This document shows, piece after piece, positions 47,801 through 57,041 of a DNA stretch of 64,000 nt. The translations under genes were made by a program, and so were the position numbers. This DNA is from Morella rubra (lineage: Eukaryota > Streptophyta > Magnoliopsida > Fagales > Myricaceae): positions 12,494,483 through 12,558,482 of the forward strand of contig CM025855.1 in NCBI GenBank assembly GCA_003952965.2, written 5' to 3'. The notes beneath the pieces are model-generated. The model searched no databases, was not told the origin of the DNA, and worked only from the letters and a program-made list of their open reading frames with translations. Position 1 is the first letter of the stretch; each line of letters opens with the position of its first letter.

Positions 47801-50188
47801 TTGGGTTCATTGATGGTTGTGTATTGTAATGATCCTTTGATGTAATCATTCTAAGGAAGGGCACCAAAGGCGCCCATGTGAAGTTTTTGAACTTCTTCCT
47901 ACAGATAAACTTCATGTAGATCTTAAAAGGTGAGCACAAAAAAAGTTTGGCTGCACCATTTCAGTCGAAGGTTTCCCCTTTATGTTATTCCGAATGAAGC
48001 GCCAATAGAACGACACCAACCATGAGATTATATAGCCCATTGCAGGTTGCATTTTATGCCTATATGTTTTCAGTGGAGTGTTTCCTTTGGGTTACGCAAA
48101 GAAAGGCACCCAACAAATCATCTTGAATTCTTTGCATCAGTGCAAAGCACTTCACAATATATTATTTGAGTAAGATGTCTTTGTCTTAAGACTCAATTTT
48201 TCATATCAGGGCTGATTTGCACAGTCATGCTTTTCCTCTGACTCAATGGTTGATTTGGACAGTTGGGATAAACAGTGATTGAAACTTCAACCGGGTCCAA
48301 CTTGTACCAATTTGAAGTTTGTGGAGCTAAGAGACTTTAAGATGGTAACAATTTTTTCGAAAGAAATTTATGAATGAACAAGAGTTCCATGATGAGACCC
48401 TACTGGAATTAGGATGCATTTTTTTTGCGGGTTGAAGTAAAGGAGGTGGAGAAGAAATGAGAGATGAAGCAAATTTTTCCAGCATGGTTGGTTGATTTGG
48501 GGGATTGCTATTTAAGCACCATAGCTATTTCCGGAAACTGCCTTCCCAGGTTATTTAGAAACCCAATCTTAGATTCGAGCTGGATGCTTGGGACAAAACT
48601 TGTGGGTTTTTAGCATGGTAGAGTTGAATCGTTTCCCTTTGAGTGCCTATATTTAAACCCTACTAACCTGAAACTTAAGACCTAGAAGATGAACACAGGT
48701 GTTTATATTCCATATTCAGCTCTCGATTTTTCGGAGAAAGAAACTCTTTTTCCACTTCCAGAATTGAAGTGGAAAAAAAGAAATACTGGCTGCCTTATAA
48801 GAAAAAAGAAAACTGAAATGATACTTTCTTCTTCTCAGCATCAAATAAATGACAGTTCTGGGACTGCTTTCTTTTGAGAGGCAGATCATATCCTTCAGTT
48901 TGCATTGGTTTCCAAGAACAGAGATAACGTACTGATAGCATAAATATTTGTCGTTCTCCAGGGAAAGGAGACATACAACACACAAGAATCTGGACTTCAT
49001 GACTTTTCTTTCCCTTCTTGGCAATTATATCACCAACAGAATTCGGGGGGATAGAGATCAGAGGAATTGAAAGAGTGTATGTTGGTTATTCAATTGGTAT
49101 TGGAAAAGGCTGTGACCAAAATGTTGGTTTCCTCTTTCTTTCTTTTTTTGGCCATTTTGGAAGTGCCTAGTACCAGTACGTTTCAATGCTATGCTGAAAT
49201 GAACAAATATGAGGTTACATAAATTACATATTGCCCTGTTTTGTTCTTTTGTAATTCATACCACTAGTTCGGCTTTTTCTAGATAAATACTCTATGGTGC
49301 ATTGAACAAGGACATTAAATTAGTGGAATAAGGGGAACTTGTAGACAAGTCAATTCAAGGTAAGTTTCTATATGGTATACCTGACACATGCCTTCGCATT
49401 AAAGTGAAATACTGAGACATTACATGATCTGCTGGAAATATTAGACCTAAAAACTGTGAATTCTAGAAACTAACTTGTGTTATACACATGATATTCTACT
49501 GATTGATGAAACTATAGTCAGGGGTTAACTCTTAAGCGCAATCCATGGAGATTCTCTTTTGAATCTTAGGGTTTTTGTTAAGTAGGACTAAACTGAATAC
49601 AGAGAATGCAAAGTTAGTAACAGTAGAGATGGAAGGATAGTATACAAATTTTCTTAGTAGGTTTTACGTGTTTGTTTCTTTCCCTTTCCTCTCCTTGTTT
49701 TTTCCCCTCTTACGATATTTTTTGAAAAAAGTCTCATGATATGATGGTGCAAGGCACTATGAATTCCGGCCATTCATCAGTCCCACCGGCTCCAACTTCT
49801 CTCCCTCTCTCTAACCTCCTCCCCAGAAAGAAATTATTAGCCCTAGGTATGAACCAGTAGATTCCGATGTATCATAGGCATTGCAGTCTTGGATAAGGGT
49901 AAATTTACTGGGAGCGTGACTCTGCAGCTCTCACCAGGAAGTGATGGATTATAATTCCTCTGAATACATGAAACTGGACAGCTTAATTGGATGGGCAAGT
50001 CGTTTGCCTGACACGAAGTTGTCTAAGACTTTGTCAGTTATTTGCTAATCTTTTTTTTTTTACCCAGAGCTCGTTTGCTATTCATAAATTTTGTCTATAT
50101 TGTGATTTATCATTTGCTGCAGGCAGTTAGCATTTTCATAGACATGGACGAGTCTGGAGGCCGTGCAAATGAGTGGATCTACAAGTAG
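38824..50188 (+). CDS. DUF3067 family protein, likely chloroplast-targeted (5 coding exons)
   Basis: Exons 38824-39117, 39977-40111, 43313-43369, 45057-45191 and 50123-50188 all have GT..AG borders and all junctions are phase 0. They give 228 residues with no internal stop. Residues 1-98 form a Ser/Arg/Phe-rich leader (MMSTISSHHCNWSPGF) like a plastid transit peptide, ending in an acidic linker (DQDDSEDENNEKES). The rest is the conserved DUF3067 domain of cyanobacteria and plastids: DLATLIRNKYGRSYDVQLIK, ALNVMWKYMEQ, SFPLTEEEYLLRLDDVAN, KERPRIGKAVSIFIDMD and a final NEWIYK. The molecular function of DUF3067 is unknown to me. The start is the first ATG after the acceptor at 38820; an ATG at 38803 would need that intron retained. 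The gene looks intact. Introns 2 to 4 (3.2, 1.7 and 4.9 kb) are swollen by transposon debris and duplications. Confidence 0.9.
40490..41420. other. Very AT-rich block in intron 2
   Basis: Almost pure A/T sequence with stacked TTTTTAATTTATTT-type runs, ending in CCAAACGTGTCCTTGTTC and CAAACAAGCCCTAAA (41301-41409). Such tips recall decayed MITE ends, but I could not pair terminal repeats. No coding potential. Confidence 0.35.
41640..41940 (-). pseudogene. copia gag fragment (fossil) in intron 2
   Basis: The minus-strand open frame contains DERHIYELLEAIAQEHDPVR followed by DQILEKDLFPKVRKVYPYL, which matches the C-terminal part of plant copia gag (UBN2 pattern 'F-LAGL-x-E-DxVRxQIL...P-x-L-x-EVY'). 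No LTRs or pol were seen around it. An isolated, old fragment. Confidence 0.6.
42370..43000. other. Intron 2 stretch with unexplained open frames
   Basis: Minus-strand open frames of 127 and 68 codons overlap here. Their translations are Phe/Leu/Ser/Cys-rich without any domain I recognise. Probably chance frames in intronic or transposon-derived sequence. Confidence 0.3.
43533..44254. repeat. Tandem duplication in intron 3, copy 1
   Basis: About 720 bp repeated with near-identity at 44277-45007. It contains 2-3 short internal repeats AAGCTCAAGAATAACATATT (43701-43770). The shared 67-codon open frame (43991-44194) has no recognisable product. Confidence 0.9.
44277..45007. repeat. Tandem duplication in intron 3, copy 2
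   Basis: Matches 43533-44254 at an offset of 744 bp at the start and 753 bp at the end, so a few small indels separate the copies. Twenty-two bases lie between them. It ends 49 bp before coding exon 4 of the DUF3067 gene (45057), so the duplication lengthened the intron without touching the exon. Confidence 0.9.
46288..46659 (-). CDS. Unrecognised open frame in intron 4 (possible gene fragment)
   Basis: A 123-codon minus-strand frame inside the last intron of the DUF3067 gene. The protein has coding-like composition, for example YELLYGFLDLWNKQSLLLKA and ALWFQALGTFALASNLEPIW, suggesting amphipathic helices, but I recognise no family. No transposon partner was identified beside it. It could be a captured fragment of a host gene or a chance frame. 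No function is proposed. Confidence 0.25.
   Translation of the reverse strand: MVNTIISCPLWLEFHCTSLLLRASSSTVDYELLYGFLDLWNKQSLLLKALWFQALGTFALASNLEPIWENCWSSITTPLRKSRHALLSPLMQDSVQITIETLAHGMDFTSSRLISSSSSRPPS
47507..47583. repeat. 40-bp tandem duplication
   Basis: The unit AGTATTAATTCCTAAGACCT... is 40 bp long and occurs at 47507-47546 and again at 47547-47583 without differences over the shared length. Confidence 0.9.
47640..48170 (+). pseudogene. Ty3/gypsy reverse-transcriptase fragment (fossil) in intron 4
   Basis: The plus strand around 47695-47830 gives ETAFKAPNRLYQGLVIPFAY, then TFMPLMRAVLRLFLG and SLMVVYCND. This is the conserved gypsy RT run from 'TAF..GLYE.LVMPFGL' through 'TFM.LM...L' to the catalytic 'VVY.DD' region. 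Further decayed similarity may extend to about 48170. No LTRs were found. Old and heavily broken. Confidence 0.7.
48180..50122. other. Rest of intron 4, nothing recognised
   Basis: No gene or clear repeat beyond small open frames. T-rich sequence lies before the acceptor TTGCTGCAG that ends at 50122. Confidence 0.5.
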
Positions 50189-50682
50189 ATCAACTTGACA
50201 CAGTCAGAATTTGTCATGAGTGGGCCACTACTTGCTAGTTTATGACGAGGGAGGAAGCACGGCAACCAATACTACATCTTTGGCCATCATCTGAAGGTCA
50301 TCCTTTATTTTAATCGTAGTTTGATCCAAGAAGTCTTAAAATCATTGTGTTAGTGTTGATGCTTCAGATGGCAGCGAGGCACAAAGATTGGTGCCTTTGC
50401 ACTTCCAACTTGTTCATTACTCCATAGGCACCATAGTGGCATATGAAGCCTCATAAGAAAATTACTGAAACTTTCGTACAATATGCATTATGGAATAGAA
50501 TTACTTGTAAATATTTATGATAAGAAATTTGGTTGCCCAAGATTTCTCACTTGGTAACGTCCTTGATGAATACTGCCCCTTGTGAATCCCACCTGTGTTC
50601 GAATGTTGTGTAATATTATGTGAAGTATCAAAGCCGAGTATGAATTTTTGCATAGCAAATGTGTCCCTCACATAGGCTACTC
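50189..50682 (+). other. Presumed 3' UTR and downstream flank of the DUF3067 gene
   Basis: Unique sequence following the TAG stop at 50186-50188. I could not fix a polyadenylation site. Confidence 0.45.
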
Positions 50683-50801
50683 ATCTTGCTTCCACTTCCT
50701 TGCACATTTATCTGCAATGTTTTCATCTTTTATGTGCAATTAGCTTTGAAGTGAATTCCTACTGCAGTTCTGTCAAAGAATGCTTCTTGGGCTGCTGACT
50801 G

Positions 50802-50978
50802 TTTTTTTTTTTTTTTCTTAGGCGAAACTTCATTACCACACACAATGAAGAAGGAATAACAGATAAAACAATAACACCAAACAAATTCTCCTGTAGACAC
50901 CATCTGGCCACATTGTGGGCTAAGTAATTTGCTTTTCTAGGCACCCACTAAAAGTACCAGTTAGGGTGATTGTGAATA
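50802..50978 (-). mobile_element. L1 LINE 3' end with RNase H-like C-terminus (segment 1)
   Basis: The minus strand reads ...PRKANYLAHNVARWCLQENLFG then VIVLSVIPSSLCVV, the C-terminal motif of the RVT_3/RNase H-like domain found at the end of plant L1 ORF2 (HVPRxANxxAHxLARW). A poly(A) tail follows (plus-strand T run 50802-50816). The domain is cut at 50978 by a copia LTR and continues at 56533. The same piece is present again at 51376-51561 through the junction duplication. A stop precedes the WVPRKAN motif, so this LINE copy is dead. Confidence 0.8.
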
Positions 50979-51246
50979 TGTAGAAATCCCGAGTATCATG
51001 GATGTAGAAATGAGTGGTATGGAGGATCTCGAGTGTTATGGAGGGAATTCGAGAATCATGGAATGAATATAATATCCCGGATTATATGGGATAATTAAGA
51101 AAGGAGAATGTTTGGAGATATTACGGTTCTTGATTTAGGCTGATTTTCAGAGGCATTAATTCCTTATGTATACCTCACCTCTCTATGGTAGTAGTAAATA
51201 GAGACGCATACCTGATACGATTGTAATGTCATTCAAGCAATATACA
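50979..51246 (+). repeat. Truncated extra copy of the copia 5' LTR
   Basis: Starts TGTAGAAATCCCGAG after the TSD GAATA and matches the first 260 bp of the 51562 LTR. It lacks the 3' tip because the duplication breakpoint lies inside it. Confidence 0.85.
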
Positions 51247-51820
51247 ATCTTGCTTCCACTTCCTTGCACATTTATCTGCAATGTTTTCATCTTTTATGTG
51301 CAATTAGCTTTGAAGTGAATTCCTACTGCAGTTCTGTCAAAGAATGCTTCTTGGGCTGGATTGACTAACATAGCCTTTTTTTTTTTTTTTCTTAGCAATC
51401 GAAACTTCATTAAGAGAATCACAATCTACACTGAAGGAATAACAGATAAAACAATAACACCAAACAAATTCTCCTGTAGACACCATCTGGCCACATTGTG
51501 GGCTAAGTAATTTGCTTTTCTAGGCACCCACTAAAAGTACCAGTTAGGGTGATTGTGAATATGTAGAAATCCCGAGTATCATGGATGTAGAAATCACGAG
51601 TGGTATGGAGGATCTCGAGTGTTATGGAGGGAATTCGAGAATCATGGAATGAATATAATATCCCGGATTATATGGGATAATTAAGAAAGGAAATGTTTGG
51701 AGATATTCGGTTCTTGATTTAGGCTGATTTTCAGAGATTAATTCCTTATGTATACACCTCTCTATGGTGTAGTAAATAGAGACGCATACCTGTACGATTT
51801 ATTCATTCAAGCAATATACA
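51247..51820. repeat. Junction duplication, copy 2
   Basis: Second copy of the 50683-51246 unit, with small indel differences and a different short sequence just before the poly-T run. It runs into the complete 5' LTR of the copia element. Confidence 0.85.
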
Positions 51821-51851
51821 GAAAAAGCTTTATTCTTCCTTCATTCCTTCA
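51562..51851 (+). repeat. 5' LTR of the 5-kb copia element
   Basis: 290 bp, TGTAGAAATCCCGAG...CATTCCTTCA. TATA-like GTAAATAGAGACGC near 51772. Partner at 56245. Confidence 0.9.
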
Positions 51852-51864
51852 TGGTATCAGAGCC
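51852..51864 (+). other. Primer-binding site (initiator Met-tRNA)
   Basis: TGGTATCAGAGCC abuts the 5' LTR end directly. Confidence 0.9.
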
Positions 51865-52019
51865 AAGTTCTGGGTTCTTAATTATCGATTCTAAATCCAT
51901 CGTCGATAGCGTAAGACCGGTACCCTCTCCTAACTCCACTCCAGAAACACCATCGCTGACCACCATGGGATCCAATGGACTTGAAAACTCGTCCTTCTAG
52001 CTAACGGTGGAAAAGCTTG

Positions 52020-52780
52020 TTGGCAAAAACTTCCGTGAGTAGGCTTAATCCATTAAACTTGTCATCGATGGAAAAGGGAAACTAGGGTATCTCACCGGCG
52101 AAACAAAACAACCACCCTCGACCAACACTGAAGACCTACTGAAGTGGCGGTCAAAAAACTCGATGGTGATTGCATGGCTAGTGAACTCCATGAAATCCTC
52201 CATTGACAAAACCTATCTGTTCTTATCGACAGTGAAAGATGTCTGGGATGTCATATGGGTGACGTACTCAGATGCAGAAGACTTCTCTCAGATCTTTGAT
52301 CTCAAGACCTGACTGTGGCAGATGAAGCAGGGAGAAAGAGACGTCACCGAGTTTTTTATGGAGATGCAGACCCTCTGGCAGGAGCTCGACCTGAGCTACG
52401 AAGAGGAGTGGGCTTGTGTTGGCGACAGTGCCAGGTATAGGAAGAAACTCGACACGGAACGGGTCTTCGAGTTCCTCGCTAGGTTGAATCGAGAGCTCGA
52501 CGACGTGTGAAGTAGAATTCTCAGTCGACGCCCTCTTCCATCCATTCATGAAGTGTTTGTTGAAATCAGTCATGAGGAGCACCGACGGAAGGTAATGCTG
52601 CACGAGTCCTCTTCTTCTCACGGGCCTAATACGACGGAAGGGTCAGCTTTCACTTCTAAAGGCCCACCGTTTGGGTCCGGCCCAAAACAGAATAAAAGCA
52701 AGCTTTGGTGTGACAACTACAGAAAAAATGGCCAAACCAAAGATACCTGTTGGGAAATTCATGGGAAACCTGCCGATTAG
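52020..52780 (+). pseudogene. gag region of the 5-kb copia element (fossil)
   Basis: The retrotrans_gag/UBN2_3 pattern is visible: QGERDVTEFFMEMQTLWQEL at about 52328-52387, followed by ERVFEFLARLNRELDDV at about 52460-52510. A decayed zinc-knuckle-like stretch (KDTCWEIHGKP) lies near 52740. G/C content is higher than in the flanks. The region is broken in several places. Confidence 0.8.
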
Positions 52781-53019
52781 AAACCAAGACAGAGCAACCG
52801 CGGCTATCAGACCACATTCACGCACTCCCAAGCATCCTCTCAGGCCACTCCTGATACCTCCATTGTCGGCTTTACCCCCCCTGAACAGTTGGAACAATTG
52901 CAAAAATTGTTTTTCAACTTCCACGCTTCTGGTCAGTCCTCCCAGAATATTGCTTCTTCCTCCTTAGCCCAAAAAGGTAGTTTTCTTCGCGCTCTAAGCA
53001 CCTCTAGATCCAAAAATCC

Positions 53020-56000
53020 TTTGATCATTGACTCAGGCGCATCCGATCACATGACAGATTCCTACCATCTTTTTTCCTCCTAGTCCCCATGTGCTAGAAA
53101 TCTTAAAATTAAAATTGCATATGACACTCTTTCGTCTGTTGCCAGAAAAGGGAGTATTCAACTCTCTGACTCTATCAAATTAGACTTTATCGTTCATGTT
53201 CCCAACTTATCTTGCAATCTATTGTCCATTAGTCAGTTAACAAAAACATCCCATTGCTCTGCTAAATTTCTTCGCTCTCATTGTGTTTTTTAGGACCTAT
53301 TATCAGGGAAGACGATTGGCAATGCTGAGGAGTATGAAGGACTCTACTACTTTGATGACGCTCCTGTGAGTGACCAAGGTCAAACTGCAATTCGTGATTC
53401 TACATCTCTTTCTAGGGATCGTGAAATTCTGTTATGGCATTTTAGAATGGGTCACCCAAATTTACATTATTTGAGACAGTTGTTTCCTTCCATTGTTTCG
53501 AATAAAAGCTCGTTTGATTTTTAGTGTGAAATATGTGAACTTGCGAAACATCAGCGTACTTCATTTCCAAAATTCCTATACAAACCATCTCAACCATTCA
53601 CCATGATTTACAGCGATCTATGGGGCCCTTCTCGTATTTTTACTCGTACTCACTCAAAATAGTTTGTCACATTTATTAATGATCATACTCGGTTGTGTTG
53701 GGTTTATCTGTTAAAAGACAAAACTAATGTTCGTTTTGTATTTATCAATTTTCATTCCATGATTCAAACTCAATTTCACACTCCCATTAAAATTCTGTGC
53801 ACTAATAACGGCACAGAATTTTTCAATTCTATCTTGGGAGATTCTCTTCTTAGGCATGGAATTGTTCATCAGAGTTCTTGCGTCGACACCCCTCAACAAA
53901 ATGGGGTTTCCGAACACAAAAATAGACACATCCTTGAAGTAGCACGTGCCTTATTATTTAGCATGAATATGCCCAACATGTTTTAGGGAGATGCCATTTT
54001 AACCTCTATCTATCTTATCAATAGAATGCCTAGTCGTGTTCTTTCTTTTGCCACACCTCTTTAAAAATTTCAGGAACATTTCCCTACCTCTCGCCTTGAC
54101 TCGAGTCTTCCTCTCAAAGTATTCGGCTGTATTGCCTTTGTCCATGTTCATTCCTATAATCGAGGCAAATTAGATCACCGTGCTATTAAGTGTGTTTTCA
54201 TAGAATATGCTCCTACTCAAAAAGGGTACAAGTGTTATGATCCCTCCATAAAAAGAGTCTTTGTCAGCCTGGACGTTACATTCTTTGAAAACACCTCCTA
54301 CTTCCAAAAACCTTCTCTTCAGGAGGAGCCGTTGTGTGACGAAGCTCGATTTTTGGTCTTCGATCTCTCTCCTCCTGAGCCTGTCCCCACCACTGATCCT
54401 GCCATAAACACCGAATTTGTCACAACATCTCATTTTAATTTGCCACTTCTAGAAGGAAACTTAAAGTCAGGGGGAGATGCAAAAAAACAAAATGACAAAC
54501 CGATACTGGTATATTCACGAAAGCCAAAATCAAAGGCAATAGAGAATCTTTTACCTGAAGCACCAAAAGAGTTAGAACCGGTAATAGTTCCAAGTGAGTC
54601 TCCATCTACTGCTGGTAAGCCTACATCCTCTGATATTGACTTACCCATTGCTCTTAGAAAGTAACCTCGGTCATGTACTTTCCACCCTCTCTCAAACTTT
54701 ATGTCTTATAATGCCTTATCTATAGCATTTCGTGCCTTTACTTCTAACCTTGACAGTGCAGAAATTCCACAAGACATTCAGGAGGCCTTGAAAATACCCC
54801 AATGGAGAGAGGCAGTAATAGAAGAAATGAGAGCCTTGGTTGCAAATGAGTGTTCACTTTAAAGTATAAAGCAGATGAGACTATAGAAAGGTACAAAGCC
54901 TGCCTTGTTGCTAAAGGATATATATACAGACCCAGGGGATTGACTACACAGAGACATTTGCACCAGTGGCAAAGTTAAACACAATTCGGGTTCTCTTGTC
55001 AGTTGCAGTCAACTCAGATTGGCCCCTCCAACAACTTGATATTAATGATGCATTCCTGAATGGAGAATTAGAAGAAGAAGTCTTCATGACAATGCCACCA
55101 AGTTTTTGTAGAACTGGAGAAGAAGAGCGAGTGTGTAAACTCAAGAAGTCTCTCTATGGCCTTAAACAATCACTAAGAGCATGGTTCGATAGATTTGCCT
55201 AAGTGGTAAAAAGTCAAGGATATCAGCAAGGGTAGTCAAATCATACTATGTTCTTCCGGCAATTTGAAGAAGGGAGGAAAAAAATTATGATTGTCTATGT
55301 TGATGACATAATCCTAACTGGAGATAATATAGAAGAAATGGAGAGATCGAAGAAAATGCTAGCCATTGAATTTGAGGTAAAAGACCTAGACAAATGTGAT
55401 ACTTCTTGGGGATGGAAGTTGCTAGATCAAAAAGGTGTATTAGTGTATCTCAAAGGAAATACATTCTTAATCTCCTAACGGAGACTAGTATGCTTGTATG
55501 TAAACCAAGTGACACTCCCATAGAAGCGGGAAAAAGAACGGAGGATGTTGGAAAACCAGTGGAGAAAGACAGATACCAGAGACTGGTTGGCAAGCTAATC
55601 TACTTGTCACATACCATACCAGACATCATATTTGCTGTAAGTGTGGCAAGCCAACACATGCATTTACCAAAAGAAACTCATCTAGAAGCAGCGTACAAAA
55701 TTCTCAGATACCTCAAGGGGTCCCTAGGTAGAAGGCTATTTTTCAAGAAAAGCGAAACCAAAGGAGTGGAGATCTTCACAGATGCTGATTGGGTAGGCTC
55801 AGCAGAAGACAGATAGTCTAATACCGGATATTGCACCTTTGTATGGGGTAACTTGGAGAAGTAAGAAACAAAATGTAGTGGCTAGAAGTAGTGCCGAAGC
55901 AGAGTTCAAAGCAATTGCATAGGGAATGTGTGAAGGGCTATGGCTAAAGAAACTCTTAGAAGAACTACATGTTGGAGTAAAGTTACTAATAAAACTCTAC

Positions 56001-56237
56001 TGTGATAACAAAGCAGCCATCAACATTTCTCTCAACCCAGTTCAACATGACCGAACCAAACGCATAGAAGTTGATAGACATTTCATCAAGGAAAAGGTTG
56101 AAGGTGGGATCATTTGTATGACATATGTCCCTACAAAAGAACAGACAACAGATGTCTATACAAAAGGATTATCTCAGCAAAATTTTGAGGATTTTATCGG
56201 CAAGTTGGAAATGATCAATATTTACGATCCAACTTGA
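53020..56237 (+). pseudogene. pol region of the 5-kb copia element (fossil)
   Basis: Protease motif IIDSGASDHMT near 53025. GAG-pre-integrase LWHFRMGHPN near 53433. Integrase tail with TPQQNGVSEHKNRHILEVAR near 53890. RT with DINDAFLNGELEEEVFM near 55040, KKSLYGLKQSLRAWFDRFA near 55145 and catalytic YVDDIILTGDN near 55300. RNase H with IFTDADWVGS near 55775 and DRTKRIEVDRHFIKEKVEGG near 56050. Domain order is that of Ty1/copia. Many breaks, clearly a fossil. Confidence 0.88.
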
Positions 56238-56244
56238 GGGGGAG

Positions 56245-56532
56245 AGTAGAAATCCCGAGTATCATGGATGTAGAAATCACGAGTGGTATGGAGGATCTCA
56301 AGTGTTATAGAGGGAATCCGAGAATCATGGAATGAATATAATATCCCGGATTATATGGGGTAATTAAGAAAGGCAATATTTGGAGATATTCGGTTCTTGA
56401 TTTAGGCTAATTTTCAGAGATTAATTCCTTATGTATATACCTCTCTATGGTGTTATAAATAGAGACGCATACCTGTACGATTTATTCATTCAAGCAATAT
56501 ACAAAAAGCTTTATTCTTCCTTCATTCCTTCA
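56245..56532 (+). repeat. 3' LTR of the 5-kb copia element
   Basis: 288 bp, nearly identical to the 5' LTR, preceded by the purine tract TTGAGGGGGAGA and followed by the TSD GAATA. Confidence 0.9.
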
Positions 56533-57041
56533 GAATATGATGCCTTGTGAACTAAATTTCTTCCTCAATAATCCAATCTGGTAGTGAATCCAAAGAATTG
56601 ATTTGGTTGATCAAGACTTGCACATCCCTTCCAAAATAACACAATCCAGTGCAAGCTCCTCAACAATTGTCACCGCCAGCCAAGTTGCTAACGTTCCCCT
56701 ACAACCTGTGCAGGTCTTCACCAGCATACCTTCCGAGTTCCGACATACCACGCATGGAGCTGGTCATTTTATCTTCTTCTAATACTTTGCTTGTAGCCAT
56801 TCAAGCTCTAAGTTGACTTTCTGGTCCAACCACCATGTTTCTAGAATACCAAATTGTATCAACTACCACCGCAACATAAAAGGATAAAATCCCTTTAGTT
56901 TTCCCTCTGTTCCGCTAGCAAATTGCGAGGTTCCAGCACAAACCTCATCCAATCTACAATTACATTCCCTGCACAGCCTTCTAGCCTCGTCGGCCATTGA
57001 CCTGTTTTCCACACAAAACGGCTGATAGGACACGTAAGTGT
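56533..57041 (-). mobile_element. L1 LINE ORF2 C-terminal part (segment 2)
   Basis: Continues segment 1 on the far side of the copia insertion. Minus-strand frames give the RNase H-like GRDVQVLINQINSLDSLPDW (near 56580-56640) and, further upstream, a post-RT segment with WMRFVLEPRNLLAEQR (near 56915-56965) and VAVVVDTIWYSRNMVV (near 56830-56880), typical of the region between zf-RVT and RNase H in plant L1 ORF2. Several stops and frame changes are present. It is cut again at 57041 by a CACTA element. Confidence 0.65.

Larger units (their letters stand above)
50683..51246. repeat. Junction duplication, copy 1 (flank + L1 end + truncated LTR)
   Basis: Starts ATCTTGCTTCCACTTCC and ends inside a copia LTR at ...GCAATATACA. 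The same 564-bp order (flank, poly-T, L1 3' end, TSD GAATA, LTR start) is repeated at 51247-51820. Both copies carry the TSD GAATA directly before the LTR, so the duplication is younger than the copia insertion. Confidence 0.85.
51562..56532 (+). mobile_element. Ty1/copia retrotransposon, 5 kb, TSD GAATA
   Basis: Complete structure: 5' LTR 51562-51851, primer site, gag, pol, purine tract (about 56234-56244) and 3' LTR 56245-56532. The TSD GAATA lies at 51557-51561 and 56533-56537 (and again at 50974-50978 because of the junction duplication). It inserted into the RNase H-like end of an L1 element. Pol order is protease, integrase, RT, RNase H. The coding region is broken in well over ten places, yet the two LTRs remain very similar, which suggests the copy decayed before or by transposition in trans, or that the LTRs were homogenised. 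Confidence 0.92.
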
